Of a DNA stretch of 64,000 nt, positions 23,601-35,364 are shown piece by piece (within the stretch, counting starts at the first letter, position 1; each line of letters begins with the position of its first letter). The stretch spans positions 329,952 to 393,951 of the forward strand of contig QRDG01000813.1 of NCBI GenBank assembly GCA_012064385.1, read 5' to 3'. The notes under the pieces were generated by a model that saw nothing but the letters and a program-made list of their open reading frames with translations, was not told where the DNA came from and made no database searches. This DNA is from Puccinellia tenuiflora (taxonomy: Eukaryota; Streptophyta; Magnoliopsida; Poales; Poaceae). The position numbers were made by a program, and so were the translations under genes.

Positions 23601-24791
23601 CGCATCATCAGTGTCATCTGCCACAGTGGTTTGATCTGTGGCAGGAATTTCTTCTTCAGCTTCAGCCTCAGCTTCAGCTTTATTCTTAGAACCAGCTCCA
23701 GAGGCCGGCTTCCAGAAGGAGTCGGTGAGCTGCAAAAGAGTTAGTAAACATGAGTCAGCAAGCAATACAAGTGAAGTCAAGGTTGAAATAAAGTAGAGAG
23801 TAATACTTACATCAGGAGCTGGGTTGGTTGAGCAGAAGGGTTGGAGCCCGAAATGAGCTTGATCCTTCACCGGTTTCCCAGTCAACTTCTTGATGAGTCG
23901 ACCAAGTTCGGGTCCATCAGACAACTGCTCCGTAACCCGGAGGTCATCACCAGCGCATCTGGTATATGAGCAGATCAGTCGAGTCCTAGGACTCAGCGGC
24001 TGGATTCTCCAGGTTGTCCAGCAACGGACCAAATCCATATTTTCCAAATTGTGGGACAAGAGTGCCCGGATGCGAGTGATCAGAGACTCGACCCTTGGCC
24101 GGTCGGCCTCTGGGCACCTGGCTTTCATCAGAGGAGTCGCCTGGAGGCGTTCCTCAGAGAACAGGGGAAGCTTAGGTTCATCTGCAGGGGAAGTGTCCTT
24201 GCAATAAAAGAAAGTTCTTTGCCAGTCTTTGATGCGATTTGGGAAAACTGGCTTAGGGAAGACGGAGTTGAGGCGCCGTTGAAGGGCGACGGCGCCACAT
24301 TGGAGAAGAGGACCCCCAGAGGTTTCAGGTTGAGGATTGCAGTAAAAGAGCTCGAGCCAAAGGTTGATATCAGGTTTAATCTGGAGGTAATCCTCACAGA
24401 GAACGACAAAATTAGAAAGTGTGAGGATGGAGTTAGGAGCAAGATCGTGAATCCGCAGCTCATAAAGCTCGAGGAGCTGGCGGAAGAAAAAATCGCCGGG
24501 GGGAGAAAAGCCGCGGAATAGGTGCTCCACGAAAACAACTACTTCGTCCTTAGCGGGAGAGGGAACGATCTCATCCCCTGGGGCCCAAGCTTGAGCACTA
24601 GAAGGGATCAAACCTGAGAGCCTGTGGGTCTTCAATTGCTCCGCCGAGACCGTAGATCCACTCCAATCGGCGGAGATCGATCGCTTGGAGGAGGGTTTGG
24701 CGGCGGCGGCGGCCGCGGCGGCAATGTTCACCGTCCTGCTCGACGTGGTCGCCTTGGCCTTCGATGTGGTCTTTGAGCGCTTGGGGGCCAT
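20675..24791 (-). CDS. Antisense spliced gene of copy B with gypsy-type transposon domain
   Basis: Five exons on the minus strand: 24791-23811, 23729-23065, 22973-22529, 21880-21625 and 21537-20675. All introns have GT-AG ends. The 81-bp first intron has no stop, so the frame also reads through it. Exon phases add up, and exon lengths match copy C exactly for exons 1-3. The start MAPKRSKTTSK is basic and NLS-like. Residues ~60-230 fit the 'putative gypsy type transposon' domain (PF04195 type: PGDEIVPSP, VVFVEHLFRGFSPPGDFF, LTPNAIL-like, FVVLCEDYL). Acidic Glu/Ala repeats follow, then a coiled-coil and the CHGLQEGARS helical block. One or two frame breaks in exon 5 (near 21190-21235) may be errors. 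Expected length is about 1070 aa. Function is unknown. It is probably nuclear (inference). Confidence 0.8.
21935..22480 (-). repeat. Six PPT-like hairpin repeats in an intron of the antisense gene (copy B)
   Basis: On the plus strand, units of the form agctccaagtcg...gcgcttgggggctac begin near 21939, 22044, 22141, 22241, 22334 and 22439. Every unit ends in cttgggggctac, and each can fold on itself. The order and variants match the six units of copy A. Confidence 0.8.
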
Positions 24792-25345
24792 GGCGTGCGG
24801 GCGGTGCGTGCTGGGCGCGGGAAGAGATGGGCGCGAAGAGAGGAAGGAGAGGTTTGAGCTGAAGGGGCAAGTGAGATTTAAGACTTAACCCTTCGAGATT
24901 TATAGAGGGGGGTAAAACCCTAGAAAGTTACAGAGTGGGTTCACAGTTGACTATCGGTAACGTTTCAGTAAAAACGTTCCAGTGGCTAACAAGACAGATA
25001 AGGAGTTATAACAGAGAAAGGTCAAAGGTCACAGATATGGAAGTAGCCGGCTTGTCTCAGAATGACGAGTCCTGTGACAGTGAAATCAGTTTATCTAGCC
25101 CTTGTTCGCAAGAGTCACGCCAGAACCCGGCCTGCTAGTACGAGGGCGAGAGTAGTGGCTTGAACAAGGGATAAGAGTGGACTCATTTTATATATGTGTT
25201 ATGTTTTTATGCAGGAATTCATCTTGGAGCTAGCAGCAGGCGACTTTGGAGCCATTGGCTCAAGTGGAAGGAGTCGACCCAGAGAGTCGAATCAGCAAGT
25301 CAGAGGAAGCCGCCAAGCTGTGCCCAAGATAAATTCGGGGGCTAC
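24792..25345 (-). promoter_or_regulatory. Promoter region of the antisense gene and 3' untranslated end of copy B
   Basis: On the minus strand a TATA box (ctataaatc, 24896-24904) stands about 105-112 bp upstream of the ATG at 24791. In copy C the equivalent reads ctttataaatc, so the box is conserved. This places a transcription start near 24870. The rest, towards the LTR, is non-coding. It ends in the PPT-like aaattcgggggctac (25331-25345) directly before the 3' LTR. Confidence 0.65.
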
Positions 25346-25902
25346 TGATGGGGGGATACTTTATAGGTAGGCCCATGGACCCGGAAAGTAGACCCGCCAA
25401 GACCAAGAAGGCCAAAGCCGAGTCACGTACCAAGTCGAATGGGCTGGGCTGGAGACAAGCCGGCCAAGGCCCATAATGGAGAAAGGACCCGTCCGGAAGG
25501 AGTCCAAGTACAACCCGGAGTCTAAACTTGGAAGACCAAGACGTAGAGTAGGACTCCGTGTTCTAGTATGACTCGGTGTAAAGTGTAAGTCCAGAGACCC
25601 GGCAGCCTTTATAAGCGGGGTCCTGGACCTTAGATCGATAAGCTTCAATCAATAGAGAAACCCTAGCCACCAGAGAGAAGTCGCCGGCTCCTAAGTTGTG
25701 GGAGCCGGGTCCTTGTAATCGAGATACAATCAAGAGCAATAACATAGAAGCAGGAAGTAGGTCTTTACCTCGAATCAGAGGGGCCGAACCTGGGTAAATC
25801 CTTGTTTCTTGGCGAGATTAACCGTTCCAGCGTACTTCAGTCATCAATGGCCCCAGAACTCATCTTCCCTAAGGAAGAACTTGCCGTGACAACCCCACGA
25901 CA
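25346..25902 (+). repeat. 3' LTR of copy B
   Basis: It is 557 bp, tgatggggggatac to ccccacgaca. The TATA box is ctttataagc (25608-25617). Diagnostic bases (taccaagtcgaat, cataatggag, gatacaatcaag, tgtttcttgg, cctaagg) match the LTR at 29919 rather than its own partner at 12603. Confidence 0.93.
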
Positions 25903-27374
25903 ATAATAATGATGAAGAAGATGATATTGAAAAAATTAATGCTAGGCTTCAAAATAAAGGTCTAATGATTCTCAAAGCCCTTCCTAGCAATAAAAGTGCC
26001 CAAGCTAACCTCTTTGAAATCATGAGCACTCTTATTGAGCGTGGGGAAACTATTGAGGCTTTGCAAGCAAGCCTTGAAGAAAAAGGTAAGATCGAAAGAG
26101 ATGATGCTATGGAGAAAGCATCATTAGAAGATGCTCTTGTGGAAGAGCAAGAGACTCGTGCTTCTCTAGAGGAGAAACTAGAATCTATCGAGGAGTCTCA
26201 TAATGATATAATTGCTAAAATCATTAAAGAACGTGACCATGCTCATGCTAAATATAAAGTCACGAAAAATGAAAATGCTAAGTTAAATGATGAGCTTGCG
26301 AAGTTATCTTCTTCTATTCCTAATGACAATGATGCTTGTGCTACTAACTCAATTTCTTGTGAAGCATCTACTTTGAAGGAGAATGTTGAGCTAAGGGCTC
26401 AACTTGAGGTGCTAACTAGCAAGTATAGGGAGTTGGAAGAAAGTCATGAAAAGCTATCTAGCTCCCATGATGATCTTCTAGCGTCCTATGCTTGTCTTAA
26501 GTTAGCTCATGAGGCCATCACTACAAAGGTAACATCTAGTGAACCTCATCTGGATAATAGCACAACTTCAACTAAAAATGCTATATTGCCATGTGCTAGT
26601 CCTAGTAGTTCATCCACTAAAAATGTTGGCACATCATGTGATGAATTACTTGCTTTGCCTTGTTGCTCTAACAATGATGCATCTACCTCCTCTAGTTCTT
26701 GTGTTATCACTAACCATGTAGAGAAAAGAGGAGAGCTCAAGGCCCAAGCCACTTCTTTGAAGACAGGCATGGAAAAGCGTCATGAGGGGAAGAGTGCACT
26801 TGACAACATGTTGAGTGTGCAACAATCCCCAATTGACAAAAGTGGACTTGGATTCAACTCCAACAACAAGAACAAGTCCAAGTCCAACAAGAAGAAGGGC
26901 CAAGTTCAAGTCAAGAAGCCGGCCAAGATCACTTGCTTCAAGTGCAAACTAGAAGGGCACCATGTTCGTGATTGCCCAATGAGGAAGAAGAAGCCTCTTA
27001 GTGAGAAGCAACTAGGGAAGCGGCCTCTTGTTCAAACTCGTGCTCAACCACGTGTTGAACAAAGGCCACCTCCTAAGAAGACTCAAGCCAACGCTCGTCA
27101 AGTTGAGGAGCCTATTAAGAAGAAGAAGAGTCGGTGTTGCTACCTTTGCCATGGCAAAGGTCATTTTGCTTCTTCATGCACTAACGGTACCCCATCCAAC
27201 CCTATTATAGTTGATGATGCTTATTCTCTTGGGAAGGATAGAAGTGGCAATGTGTTTGCCAAATATGTGGGAGCTCAAAGTGGTGGCAAGAAAAGCACCA
27301 TTTGGGTTCCCAAACCTATTGTGACTAACCTCTTAGGACCCAACTCGGTTGGGGACCAACAAGCTCAAACTTGA
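25903..27374 (+). CDS. Gag-like protein with coiled-coil and two CCHC knuckles (N-terminus missing)
   Basis: The frame is already open at 25903 (NNDEEDDIEKINARL), so the start lies elsewhere. The first usable Met is at 25965. The first ~170 residues are a long coiled-coil rich in Glu, Lys and Leu. A Ser/Thr-rich linker follows. Two knuckles come next: CFKCKLEGHHVRDC (near residue 327) and CYLCHGKGHFASSC (near 395), both CX2CX4HX4C. A Lys/Pro-rich basic stretch lies between them. The protein ends DQQAQT at 27374. Family knowledge: such double-knuckle gag proteins belong to grass Copia elements and bind RNA. No pol gene follows. Confidence 0.75.
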
Positions 27375-29918
27375 TCAATAGGTGATAGTGGAGGACATTG
27401 GTGACTTGGTTTCTTTTGAAGAATTAAGGGATCTTCATGGTTTTATCTCATCAAGCCAAGTCAATTGGATCATCACATATCTATCTCATAACCAATGCTT
27501 CCTCCTTGCGGTAACTTGTATTTAACTCATATATACATTGAAAGTTGCTTGCTCCCTTGCATGTGTTAGTTTTGTTCCTAGCATGTGCTTGTATATGATA
27601 TGCTACTTTCCTACTTGTCTTGTTATTCAAGGTTGTGTATGATAGTTGTATATCATGTATATGTAATTTGTGTGTTGAGCTTTTTAGATCTTGTGTGGAT
27701 TTAATTTGGCTTTTTGAGATATTAGTGGACCATCCCATTTTGGGGGAGTGAAATGCTTTGTGCACTTCACAAACCTAAAAATGTGCGTACATGAAGCACA
27801 CCACCTAGTGTTGATATTTCATATTATCTAGCTACTATGTGGTATGTCATATTCATGAGAAATTCAAATTCTACAATGTCCATTAATTTCTCTAGTTGGT
27901 TTTATTTGCCTCTTGTTTAAAAATAAAATGAATCATCACATTATGGGGGAGTAATAAGCTATGTGCATATTACAATCCTATAAAAATGTGAACATTTGAG
28001 GTTTGCCACTTAGAGTTGATATTGTACTTTATCCATTTCCTATGTGGCATGTTTACTCAAACAAGTTCCAATTTTCCTTTGTGGTTACCCTTTGGTTCTT
28101 TGTTTGTGTGAGGTTGCTTGGTGTGGTTTCTCTCTAATATGCATTCCCATATATTATGTGAGAAACCATTTGTTTCTTTTTATTCTAACCATGGCTTTGC
28201 CGGTTGGTTCGAATAATTGAAACTACCAACAAACCTTTTTAAAATTGGTGTTTTAATTCCTATCTTTTGCCATTTGCTAGTTTGTGGTGAAGTTGGTCTT
28301 GTACATCATTCCTTTATACCACCGAGAAATATCTCTATATACTCCTTGTCCATGACAAGTGTTTCTAGTAATTGTGGTGGATTTTGTAGACCATCTTCAC
28401 ATTGGCTCTTGCGTTAATTTGCTTCATCTTTTGCCTTCCTTGTCTTTTGAATGGATCCTATTTTTCAATTGGTAGTGTTTAGTGTTGTAAATAAAATATG
28501 GAGAGTAATGATCCCTTGTGCATGCATTTTGTATTCAAATGCAAATATCAAAGATAATGCATGCATATTGGGGGAGCATCCCTTTTTATTTAGAACACTA
28601 ACCTATCTATCAATTTTTGATCCTTTCAATTGGCATTTGATTCTTTATCTTGTGTTGGTACCTTCAATTGGTATTAATTGGAATTTAATATCTCCTCCAT
28701 AGATATTTGTTCCAATTGATATTCATTGTGGGAGTCTTGATACCTTTTTGCTTTATTTTGCTTTACTTGATTTCGTCAAGTATCACCCTCTTCTTGGTAT
28801 CCTTTCTCCTAGTTGACATTTGTTGTTTTAATTGGTATCTTATTTTCAATTGATGTCTTATCGATCATTTGTTGTGTTGATTTGATTTCTTTTGATATCA
28901 CACCTCATGTGTTGATGTGTTATGGAATCAATCATTAGTTGATTTGATTCTTTCCTCAATCATGTGTTGATTTGGATTTTGATATAATTTGGACAACCTT
29001 TAGTGTCACACTCTTGTGTGATCTCTTCTTGGTTTACTTGGTGTTTTTGTCCAAATTGTATTCTTTTGGTTCTTGTAAGTCTATGCATGTATAGTTTCTA
29101 GTATATATATTTTATGGCATGCTAGTCTATCTTGATCCAATATATAGGGGATACTCCACCGAATCCTAAATCGGCTAAGATGTGCATGAAATTCAATTTC
29201 ATATCTATATGCACATATTTATGTGGAGTATGTCCTATATATTGTAGTGTTTCTAACTACTATGGAACCCAATGAGTTTGGGAACCATTTTGTGCTTAAA
29301 TTTTGCTTTAGGTACAATGGAGATGCATTGGATGCTTGTCTCATTCATAAGGAAGGTGTTCTCACCATGTGATTGTCGGAGTCAAGCTTTGATGATAATC
29401 AAAACTCTCATCTTCTTCATCACCAATGCCATCTCGGTAACAAGTATCTATCCCATGCATACTTTTTAAGTATCCAACCTTGTGTAGGTTGCCTCTTGGC
29501 ATGAAAAGCTTTTAGATGCAATTGTTGTGGTTTTGGCCTTTTCCTTCACTTAATATATCTTTGTGATATGTGTGATGAATTTGCAAAAACCCTTTCTTCA
29601 ATTGATTTTATTTCCTTGTGATACTTGTTGCCTATTTCAAAGCATCTCCACTATCTCTTGTTCCCTTAGTGATATGTGTGATGCATTTGATATATTTGAA
29701 GTTCATTTATGTACAATGAGATAAATTTGAGCTATGTGCTATGCTTTTAAGCAACAATCTCATGTGTATATTTATGACTTCCTTTTGGATACCTTGTTAT
29801 CTTTTTCCCGAACCATTTCGTATGTATATGTTTCTTTGAGGATGTATATCTTCAATGGTTTGTCTAATAAGAAACCTATACATATGAGAGAGGTCATCTT
29901 TTAGTTGGTATCCTATTT
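27375..29918 (+). other. AT-rich non-coding tail of fragment D with degenerate repeats
   Basis: There is no coding frame of note. A unit of about 200 bp appears twice: the first is centred on tttgggggagtg (27740), the second on tatgggggagta (27942). Both are followed by a gcttTGTGCA/gcTATGTGCA-type stretch and gttgatatt. A third tattgggggagc lies near 28568. These purine blocks look like polypurine tracts. From 28700 to 29000 short ttgatttgatt/tgatatca words repeat. The tail is cut by the LTR at 29919. Confidence 0.55.
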
Positions 29919-30475
29919 TGATGGGGGGATACTTTATAGGTAGGCCCATGGACCCGGAAAGTAGACCCGCCAAGACCAAGAAGGCCAAAGCCGAGTCACG
30001 TACCAAGTCGAATGGGCTGGGCTGGAGACAAGCCGGCCAAGGCCCATAATGGAGAAAGGACCCGTCCGGAAGGAGTCCAAGTACAACCCGGAGTCTAAAC
30101 TTGGAAGACCAAGACGTAGAGTAGGACTCCGTGTTCTAGTATGACTCGGTGTAAAGTGTAAGTCCAGAGACCCGGCAGCCTTTATAAGCGGGGTCCTGGA
30201 CCTTAGATCGATAAGCTTCAACCAATAGAGAAACCCTAGCCACCAGAGAGAAGTCACCGGCTCCTAAGTTGTGGGAGCCGGGTCCTTGTAATCGAGATAC
30301 AATCAAGAGCAATAACATAGAAGCAGGAAGTAGGTCTTTACCTCGAATCAGAGGGGCCGAACCTGGGTAAATCCTTGTTTCTTGGCGAGATTAACCGTTC
30401 CAGCGTACTTCAGTCATCAATGGCCCCAGAACTCATCTTCCCTAAGGAAGAACTTGCCGTGACAACCCCACGACA
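29919..30475 (+). repeat. 5' LTR of copy C
   Basis: It is 557 bp, from tgatggggg to ccccacgaca, with a TATA box ctttataagc (30180-30189). It differs from the LTR at 25346 by only a few bases. Confidence 0.93.
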
Positions 30476-33400
30476 GTTGGCGCCCACCGTGGGGCCTACG
30501 GTGACAAAAGGAGTCGAGATCGTTGGAGCTGCTCGTCGAGCTATGGAGAAACTCGCCATCGGGCGGGTCTACACTGATGAGCATGGAGAGACAGAGATCG
30601 ATGACTCAGGCTGGACCTCGGAGATGAACGAAGTCGACGAGGGCTATCAGCTTGTCTTTGGAGGAATCAACGTGTTCGTCGGGATGGTGTGCGCGTCGGG
30701 TCTTCGCGAGAACTCGGCGGAGTCGGTGCCAGAGCTAACTGTTATCGTCGAGTCCGACGGTGAGGAGTCGGTCGGAACTTCAGAGGTTGGCATCATCGCC
30801 GAGTCTGAGGAACCCCTAGCTGAGGAACCAGATGTGATGCAAGAGTCAGATTCAGATTATGATGCAGATTCAGAGTCCATCCTACCCTTGTTTGAAGATC
30901 GGCTTGGGTATGGGATAGAGGAAGAGGATTACGAGGAGTCGCCAGTACGCGCTCGTGTTGTGGGAGTCTACATGTCTGGGAACACTGGGAATCAGTTTGA
31001 TGCAACTTTGTTGACAAAGGAGATTAATGCAAGTAATGCCGCAGAGAGGGCGGCCGAGTTAACCAGCGCTCGTGCTGCGTTGGAGAAGCAACTAGCTGAT
31101 ATCACAGAGGCAAACCGTAGATTAGCTGCAGAGCAGGCCCGAGTCCAAGATGAAGCTCAGGTCGTGCGGAGGCGCCGCGAGGAGCTTACTTCAATTCAGC
31201 ATCGCCGAGCCAGGAGTCGCTTGCATGATGGAGTCCACATCAATCCGACCAATCTATTCACCACACCCAATGGTCCAGGCAGAGGAGCCGGACTAGGAGG
31301 CTCTGCGGCAGCAGGAGGCGCCGCAGGAGGAGCCGGAGGAGCGCCACCACCACCACCACCACCACCACCAGAAGGATCGGGAGGCAGCCGTGCTAACGGA
31401 CCACCGCCTGAAGGAGGAGTCGGAGGAGGAGCATCTGGTGGCTTAGGGGCACAGCCTAACAGATTTCATACTCCAGAGGGACATTATTCTAATCCTATGG
31501 ACAACGTGCATGCGGCGACTCTGAGATTGGAGAATATTGTGGTACCAGAGGGACCAGCAGGACAGGAGACTCGGGAGGCTATCGAGTTACTGAAAACAGC
31601 CTTGACTCAGCAGGCTTTGTATCCAGCTTTTCCAGACGCAAGTAGGCTACATTCAACACCTTTCAACTCAGGTACGAGGAGTCGGCACGGCGAGTCCAAC
31701 CCGGCAAACTCTACGAGTGCAAGGCGTCGTGAACTAGCGAGGAATCGTGCAAACATACCAACTGCTTCACAAGCTCAGCTAGTGGTTGATGAAGCAAGGC
31801 AACGACGAGAGAGAGAAGCAGCAAGAGCTCGGGAGGCAGAGAGGGACAGAGCGTTAGTGGGTGCAGTTAACCCGCCTCAGCCAACCCGGGTCCACGAGGA
31901 GGTGACTTCTCCTGGTGCGTCCCCAGCATTAACAGGACCAGAGTGTTTGTCAGATGCCATCAGGTCCGAGTCCTTCCCTAGCAGTTTCAAGGAGCCGCGC
32001 AAGGTTCCAAACTATGAGCCTAACATGGACCCGACCTCTTGGTTGGGTACATACGAGATGGCGATGAGTATTCGCAATGCCACAGGTAATCTGTGTGCCA
32101 AGTTCATGTATCTTATGATGGAGGGAGCAGCCAAGGTTTGGATGCGCAACTTGCCTCCCAGGTCAATCAACTCTTGGGAGCAATTGAAGGCGGCTTTTAT
32201 TCAGAACTTCCAAGGCACATGCAAGAAACTCAGCACCATTGAGGACCTGGAGCGATGTGTCCAGAGGAAGGGCGAGTCAGCAAGGCACTGGATGAAGCGA
32301 GTCTCAGAGATCATTAATTCCTCACAAGGACTCCCTCCAGTTTCAGTCTTAATGGCGATGGAGAGAAATTGCAGTTACAATCCCTTGAGTTGGAAGCTAG
32401 GTCGTATGAAGGAGAGCCTGAATCAAGGTATTCCCCTTACGATTGGTGAGATCATGGCAGGTGCTAATAAGCACGCTGCCACAGACAAAACAAAGGATCA
32501 GGAGGAAGGAACTAAAGGACAAGGTGGCAATGGTCAGAATCAGAACCAGAATCAGAACCAGAATCAAGGTGGTAGCAAGAGGCCGTATGGAGACAACTCT
32601 GACCTAGTAGCAAACACAAACACTGGAGTTAGACGCAAGGACAATAATTCTGGTGGGTACCAAGGCCGCACTCCAAGCACGGAGGAGGTCTTGAGGATTC
32701 CCTGCCCTAAACATGCTAAGAACGGTAGATGCGGTCATACCCTGGGACAATGCGTAGATCTGCAGCGCGCCAGGTTCCAAGGGCCAGGAGGGAGTAACAA
32801 CAATGGTGGATATAGAGGAAACAATGGAGCCGGAGGACCCGGCAATAATGGTGGAGGAGCCGGCAATAACCCAAACCAACCTCAAGGAGGAGGTCACCAG
32901 CAGGGCGGGTTCCAGCAGAACCCGAAGCAGCTTCACGAGGGCAATGGGCAGTATTACGTCACAACTCGGCAGCACAACCCGAGTCGTGGCAGCTACCATG
33001 TCTTCACAACTAGTACGTCCAAGCGTTCCAAGAAGTTGAAAGTCAGAGCAGTTAATGCAGTAGAGCCGGCCCTTCCACAGTGGCTCAGGTGGTCAGAGCA
33101 AACCATCACATGGAGTCGGGCAGATCATCCCCAAGAGTCGACGAGCCAGGGCAGCTAGCCTTGGTAGTGGCACCTCAAGTTGGGGGCTATACATTGAACA
33201 AAGTGCTTATGGATGGTGGAAGCAGTATCAACATCTTATATTACGACACATTCAAGAGGATGCAGCTGCAAGATAGACAGCTAATTCCAACAGAGACAGT
33301 GTTCCATGGGATAGTACCAGGGAAGTCGGCTAAACCTATCGGTAAGATTTATCTTGAGGTTGCTTTTGGCACAGTGGAGAATTTTCGTTCAGAGATTATG

Positions 33401-33784
33401 CCCTTTGAGGTAGTGGACCTTAAGAGCCCATATCATGCTCTTTTTGGTCGACCTGCATATTTTAAGTTTATGGCCAGGCCATGTTATGTGTACTTGAAGC
33501 TCAAGATGCCAGGTCCAGCAGGAATCATCACAGTTAATGGCAGCAGACAGATGGCATTGGAGTGCGAGATTGGTGATGCAGCCATGGCTGAGACAGCTTA
33601 TGCTCAAGAGGAGCTGAAGTTTTACAAGGCAAACGTGGACCCAGAGGACAACTCGGTCCTTAAGAAGCCGGCCACAGAGGAGAAGATGAAATTCAAGTCA
33701 GCTCAGGATACAAAGCAAGTCGACTTTACCCCTGGTGACTCTTCCAAGCAGTTCACCATTGGGGCACACCTCTCTGATAAATAG
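30420..33784 (+). CDS. gag: Tat gag-protease, copy C (best-preserved 5' part; one frameshift near 33130)
   Basis: The frame is open from the U5 ATG (MAPELIF, 30420; an upstream in-frame Met at 30375) across the LTR end and primer-binding site, through gag core and Cys/His knuckle, to 33158. At 33130 one c is missing (catccccaag for catcctccaag in B), and the protease continues in the next frame to the UAG at 33782-33784. Of the three copies it is the only one whose leader joins gag without a break, which suggests the ancestral start lay in U5 or at a later Met such as MQESDSD (30837). The protease motif is LMDGGSSIN. Confidence 0.85.
30478..30496 (+). promoter_or_regulatory. Primer-binding site, copy C
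   Basis: tggcgcccaccgtggggcc begins two bases after the LTR. It lies inside the open gag leader frame. Confidence 0.88.
33782..33784 (+). promoter_or_regulatory. In-frame UAG between protease and RT, copy C
   Basis: The context is the same as in copies A and B (gat-aaa-TAG-gaa-agc), with RT continuing in frame at 33785. Confidence 0.7.
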
Positions 33785-35334
33785 GAAAGCGCGCTCGTCG
33801 AGTTCATCCGTGAGAACCGGGACGTTTTTGCATGGAAGCCATCTGACATGCCAGGAGTCCCGAGAGAACTCGCCGAGCACAGCTTGCACGTTAATCCTAA
33901 TGCAAGACCAGTCAAGCAGGGTCTGCACAAGTTTCATGATGACAGGAGGAAAGCCATAGGAGAAGAGGTGGCTCGGCTCCTCGCAGCCGAGTTCATCAAG
34001 GAGGTCTTTCACCCAGAGTGGGTGGCCAATCCAGTGTTGGTACCAAAGAAGACAGGAGAGTTAAGGATGTGCATTGACTTCACGGGCCTGAACAAGCATT
34101 GCCCTAAGGACCCGTTTGCACTACCTCGCATAGACCAGATCATCGACTCCACAGCGGGGTCAGAGTTGCTTTGTTTCTTGGATGCATATTCAGGGTACCA
34201 TCAGATCAGACTCAACATAGAGGATGAGTTGAAAACGTCCTTCATCACGCCCTTTGGAGCATTTTGTTACACAACAATGCCCTTTGGACTCAAGAATGCG
34301 GGAGCTACATATCAGAGGTGTATCCAGAACTGTTTCAAAAAACAGATTGGAAGGAATATTCATGCTTATGTGGATGATGTAGTTGTCAAATCTCAGAAGG
34401 CCGACTCTTTGATAGCAGACTTGACAGAAACCTTTGAGAACCTGCGCAAGTATAAGATGAAGCTCAACCCGGCCAAGTGTGTCTTTGGAGTCCCTGCTGG
34501 CAAACTCCTAGGCTTCATCGTTTCAGAGAGAGGCATTGAGGCAAATCCAGAGAAAATCAAGGCTATCCATAACTTGCAGAAGCCGACTTGTCTGAAGGAC
34601 GTCCAAAAGCTTACTGGATGTGTGGCAGCTCTGAGCAGGTTTATTTCCAGACTCGGGGAGAAGGCGGGTCCTCTCTACCGACTCCTGAAGAAGTCAGACA
34701 AATTCCTATGGGATGAAGAGGCTGACCGTGCTTTTGAGGAGTTGAAGAAAACTTTATCAACAGCACCAGTGCTTGCAGCTCCTACAGATAAGGAGCCCAT
34801 GCTATTATATGTAGCTGCCAACGAGAGAGTTGTCAGCGCAGTAGTAGTTGTGGAACGTGCAGAGGAAGGAAAGGAGTACCCAGTGCAGAGACCTGTCTAC
34901 TACATCAGTGAAGTCCTCACAGAGTCAAAGCAAAGGTACCCTCAGTGGCAGAAATTAGTTTATGGAGTTTTTCTTGCAAGTAGAAAGCTCAAGCATTATT
35001 TCCAAGAGCATCCGATTAAGGTGGTGAGTTCAGCACCACTAGCAGATATTATACGCAACAGAGAGGCAACAGGGCGAGTCGCCAAGTGGGCAATTGAGTT
35101 GGGTCCTTATCATATCACATATGAGCCAAGGACAGCGATCAAATCTCAAGCTTTGGTGGATTTTGTCAATGATTGGACAGATTTTACATCTTCACCAAGC
35201 ACCCCTTGCACCAAGTATTGGACAATGCACTTTGATGGGTCCAGACAGTTGGAAGGCTCAGGAGCCGGCGTGGTGTTAACATCGCCTAAGGGAGATAAGT
35301 TAGCATACGTCCTTCAGTTACACTTTGATTGCAC
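33785..35334 (+). pseudogene. pol: Tat pol, copy C, first half (RT and linked RNase H), cut by CACTA
   Basis: RT (YVDD present), the RT-linked RNase H and the start of the second RNase H (DGS motif) are open and nearly identical to A and B. The frame is broken at HFDCT, where the CACTA element enters after the target triplet cac. The second half resumes at 42886. Confidence 0.9.
35332..35334. repeat. 3-bp target duplication of the CACTA element (partner at 42883-42885)
   Basis: The triplet cac stands before the left terminus and again after the right terminus. Removing the element with one cac restores ttgattgcaccaacaac, exactly the sequence in copy B. A 3-bp duplication is the hallmark of CACTA transposons. 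Confidence 0.95.
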
Positions 35335-35364
35335 CACTACTAGGAAACTAGCTATAGGTGGATA

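Larger units (their letters stand above)
12603..25902 (+). mobile_element. Tat-type Ty3/gypsy LTR retrotransposon, copy B
   Basis: This copy is complete in layout: 5' LTR, primer-binding site, gag-protease, UAG, RT, RNase H x2, integrase, antisense spliced gene, PPT-like site and 3' LTR. It contains an N at 19659 with a 388-bp terminal duplication that looks like an assembly join. The flanking 5-mers are tgcac and ataat, so there is no target duplication. The two LTRs differ at about a dozen positions, and the 3' LTR is closer to the 5' LTR of copy C. Confidence 0.88.
25903..29918 (+). mobile_element. Copia-like gag-only retrotransposon fragment D
   Basis: The fragment has an open frame from its left edge encoding a gag C-terminal region with two zinc knuckles, followed by 2.5 kb without protease, integrase or RT. 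Both ends are cut by LTRs of Tat copies B and C, so neither LTR of D itself is seen. It is probably a non-autonomous Copia-type element or a deletion derivative. I am not certain of the family. Confidence 0.65.

Noticed and set aside
23061..24791. Unspliced 576-codon frame as the whole antisense protein
   Set aside because: An 81-bp GT-AG intron without a stop lies inside it and further exons follow in phase, so the spliced model is better.
20675..24791. Antisense gene as a captured host gene
   Set aside because: It carries a domain known from gypsy-type transposons and occurs in the same place in all three copies, so it belongs to the element.
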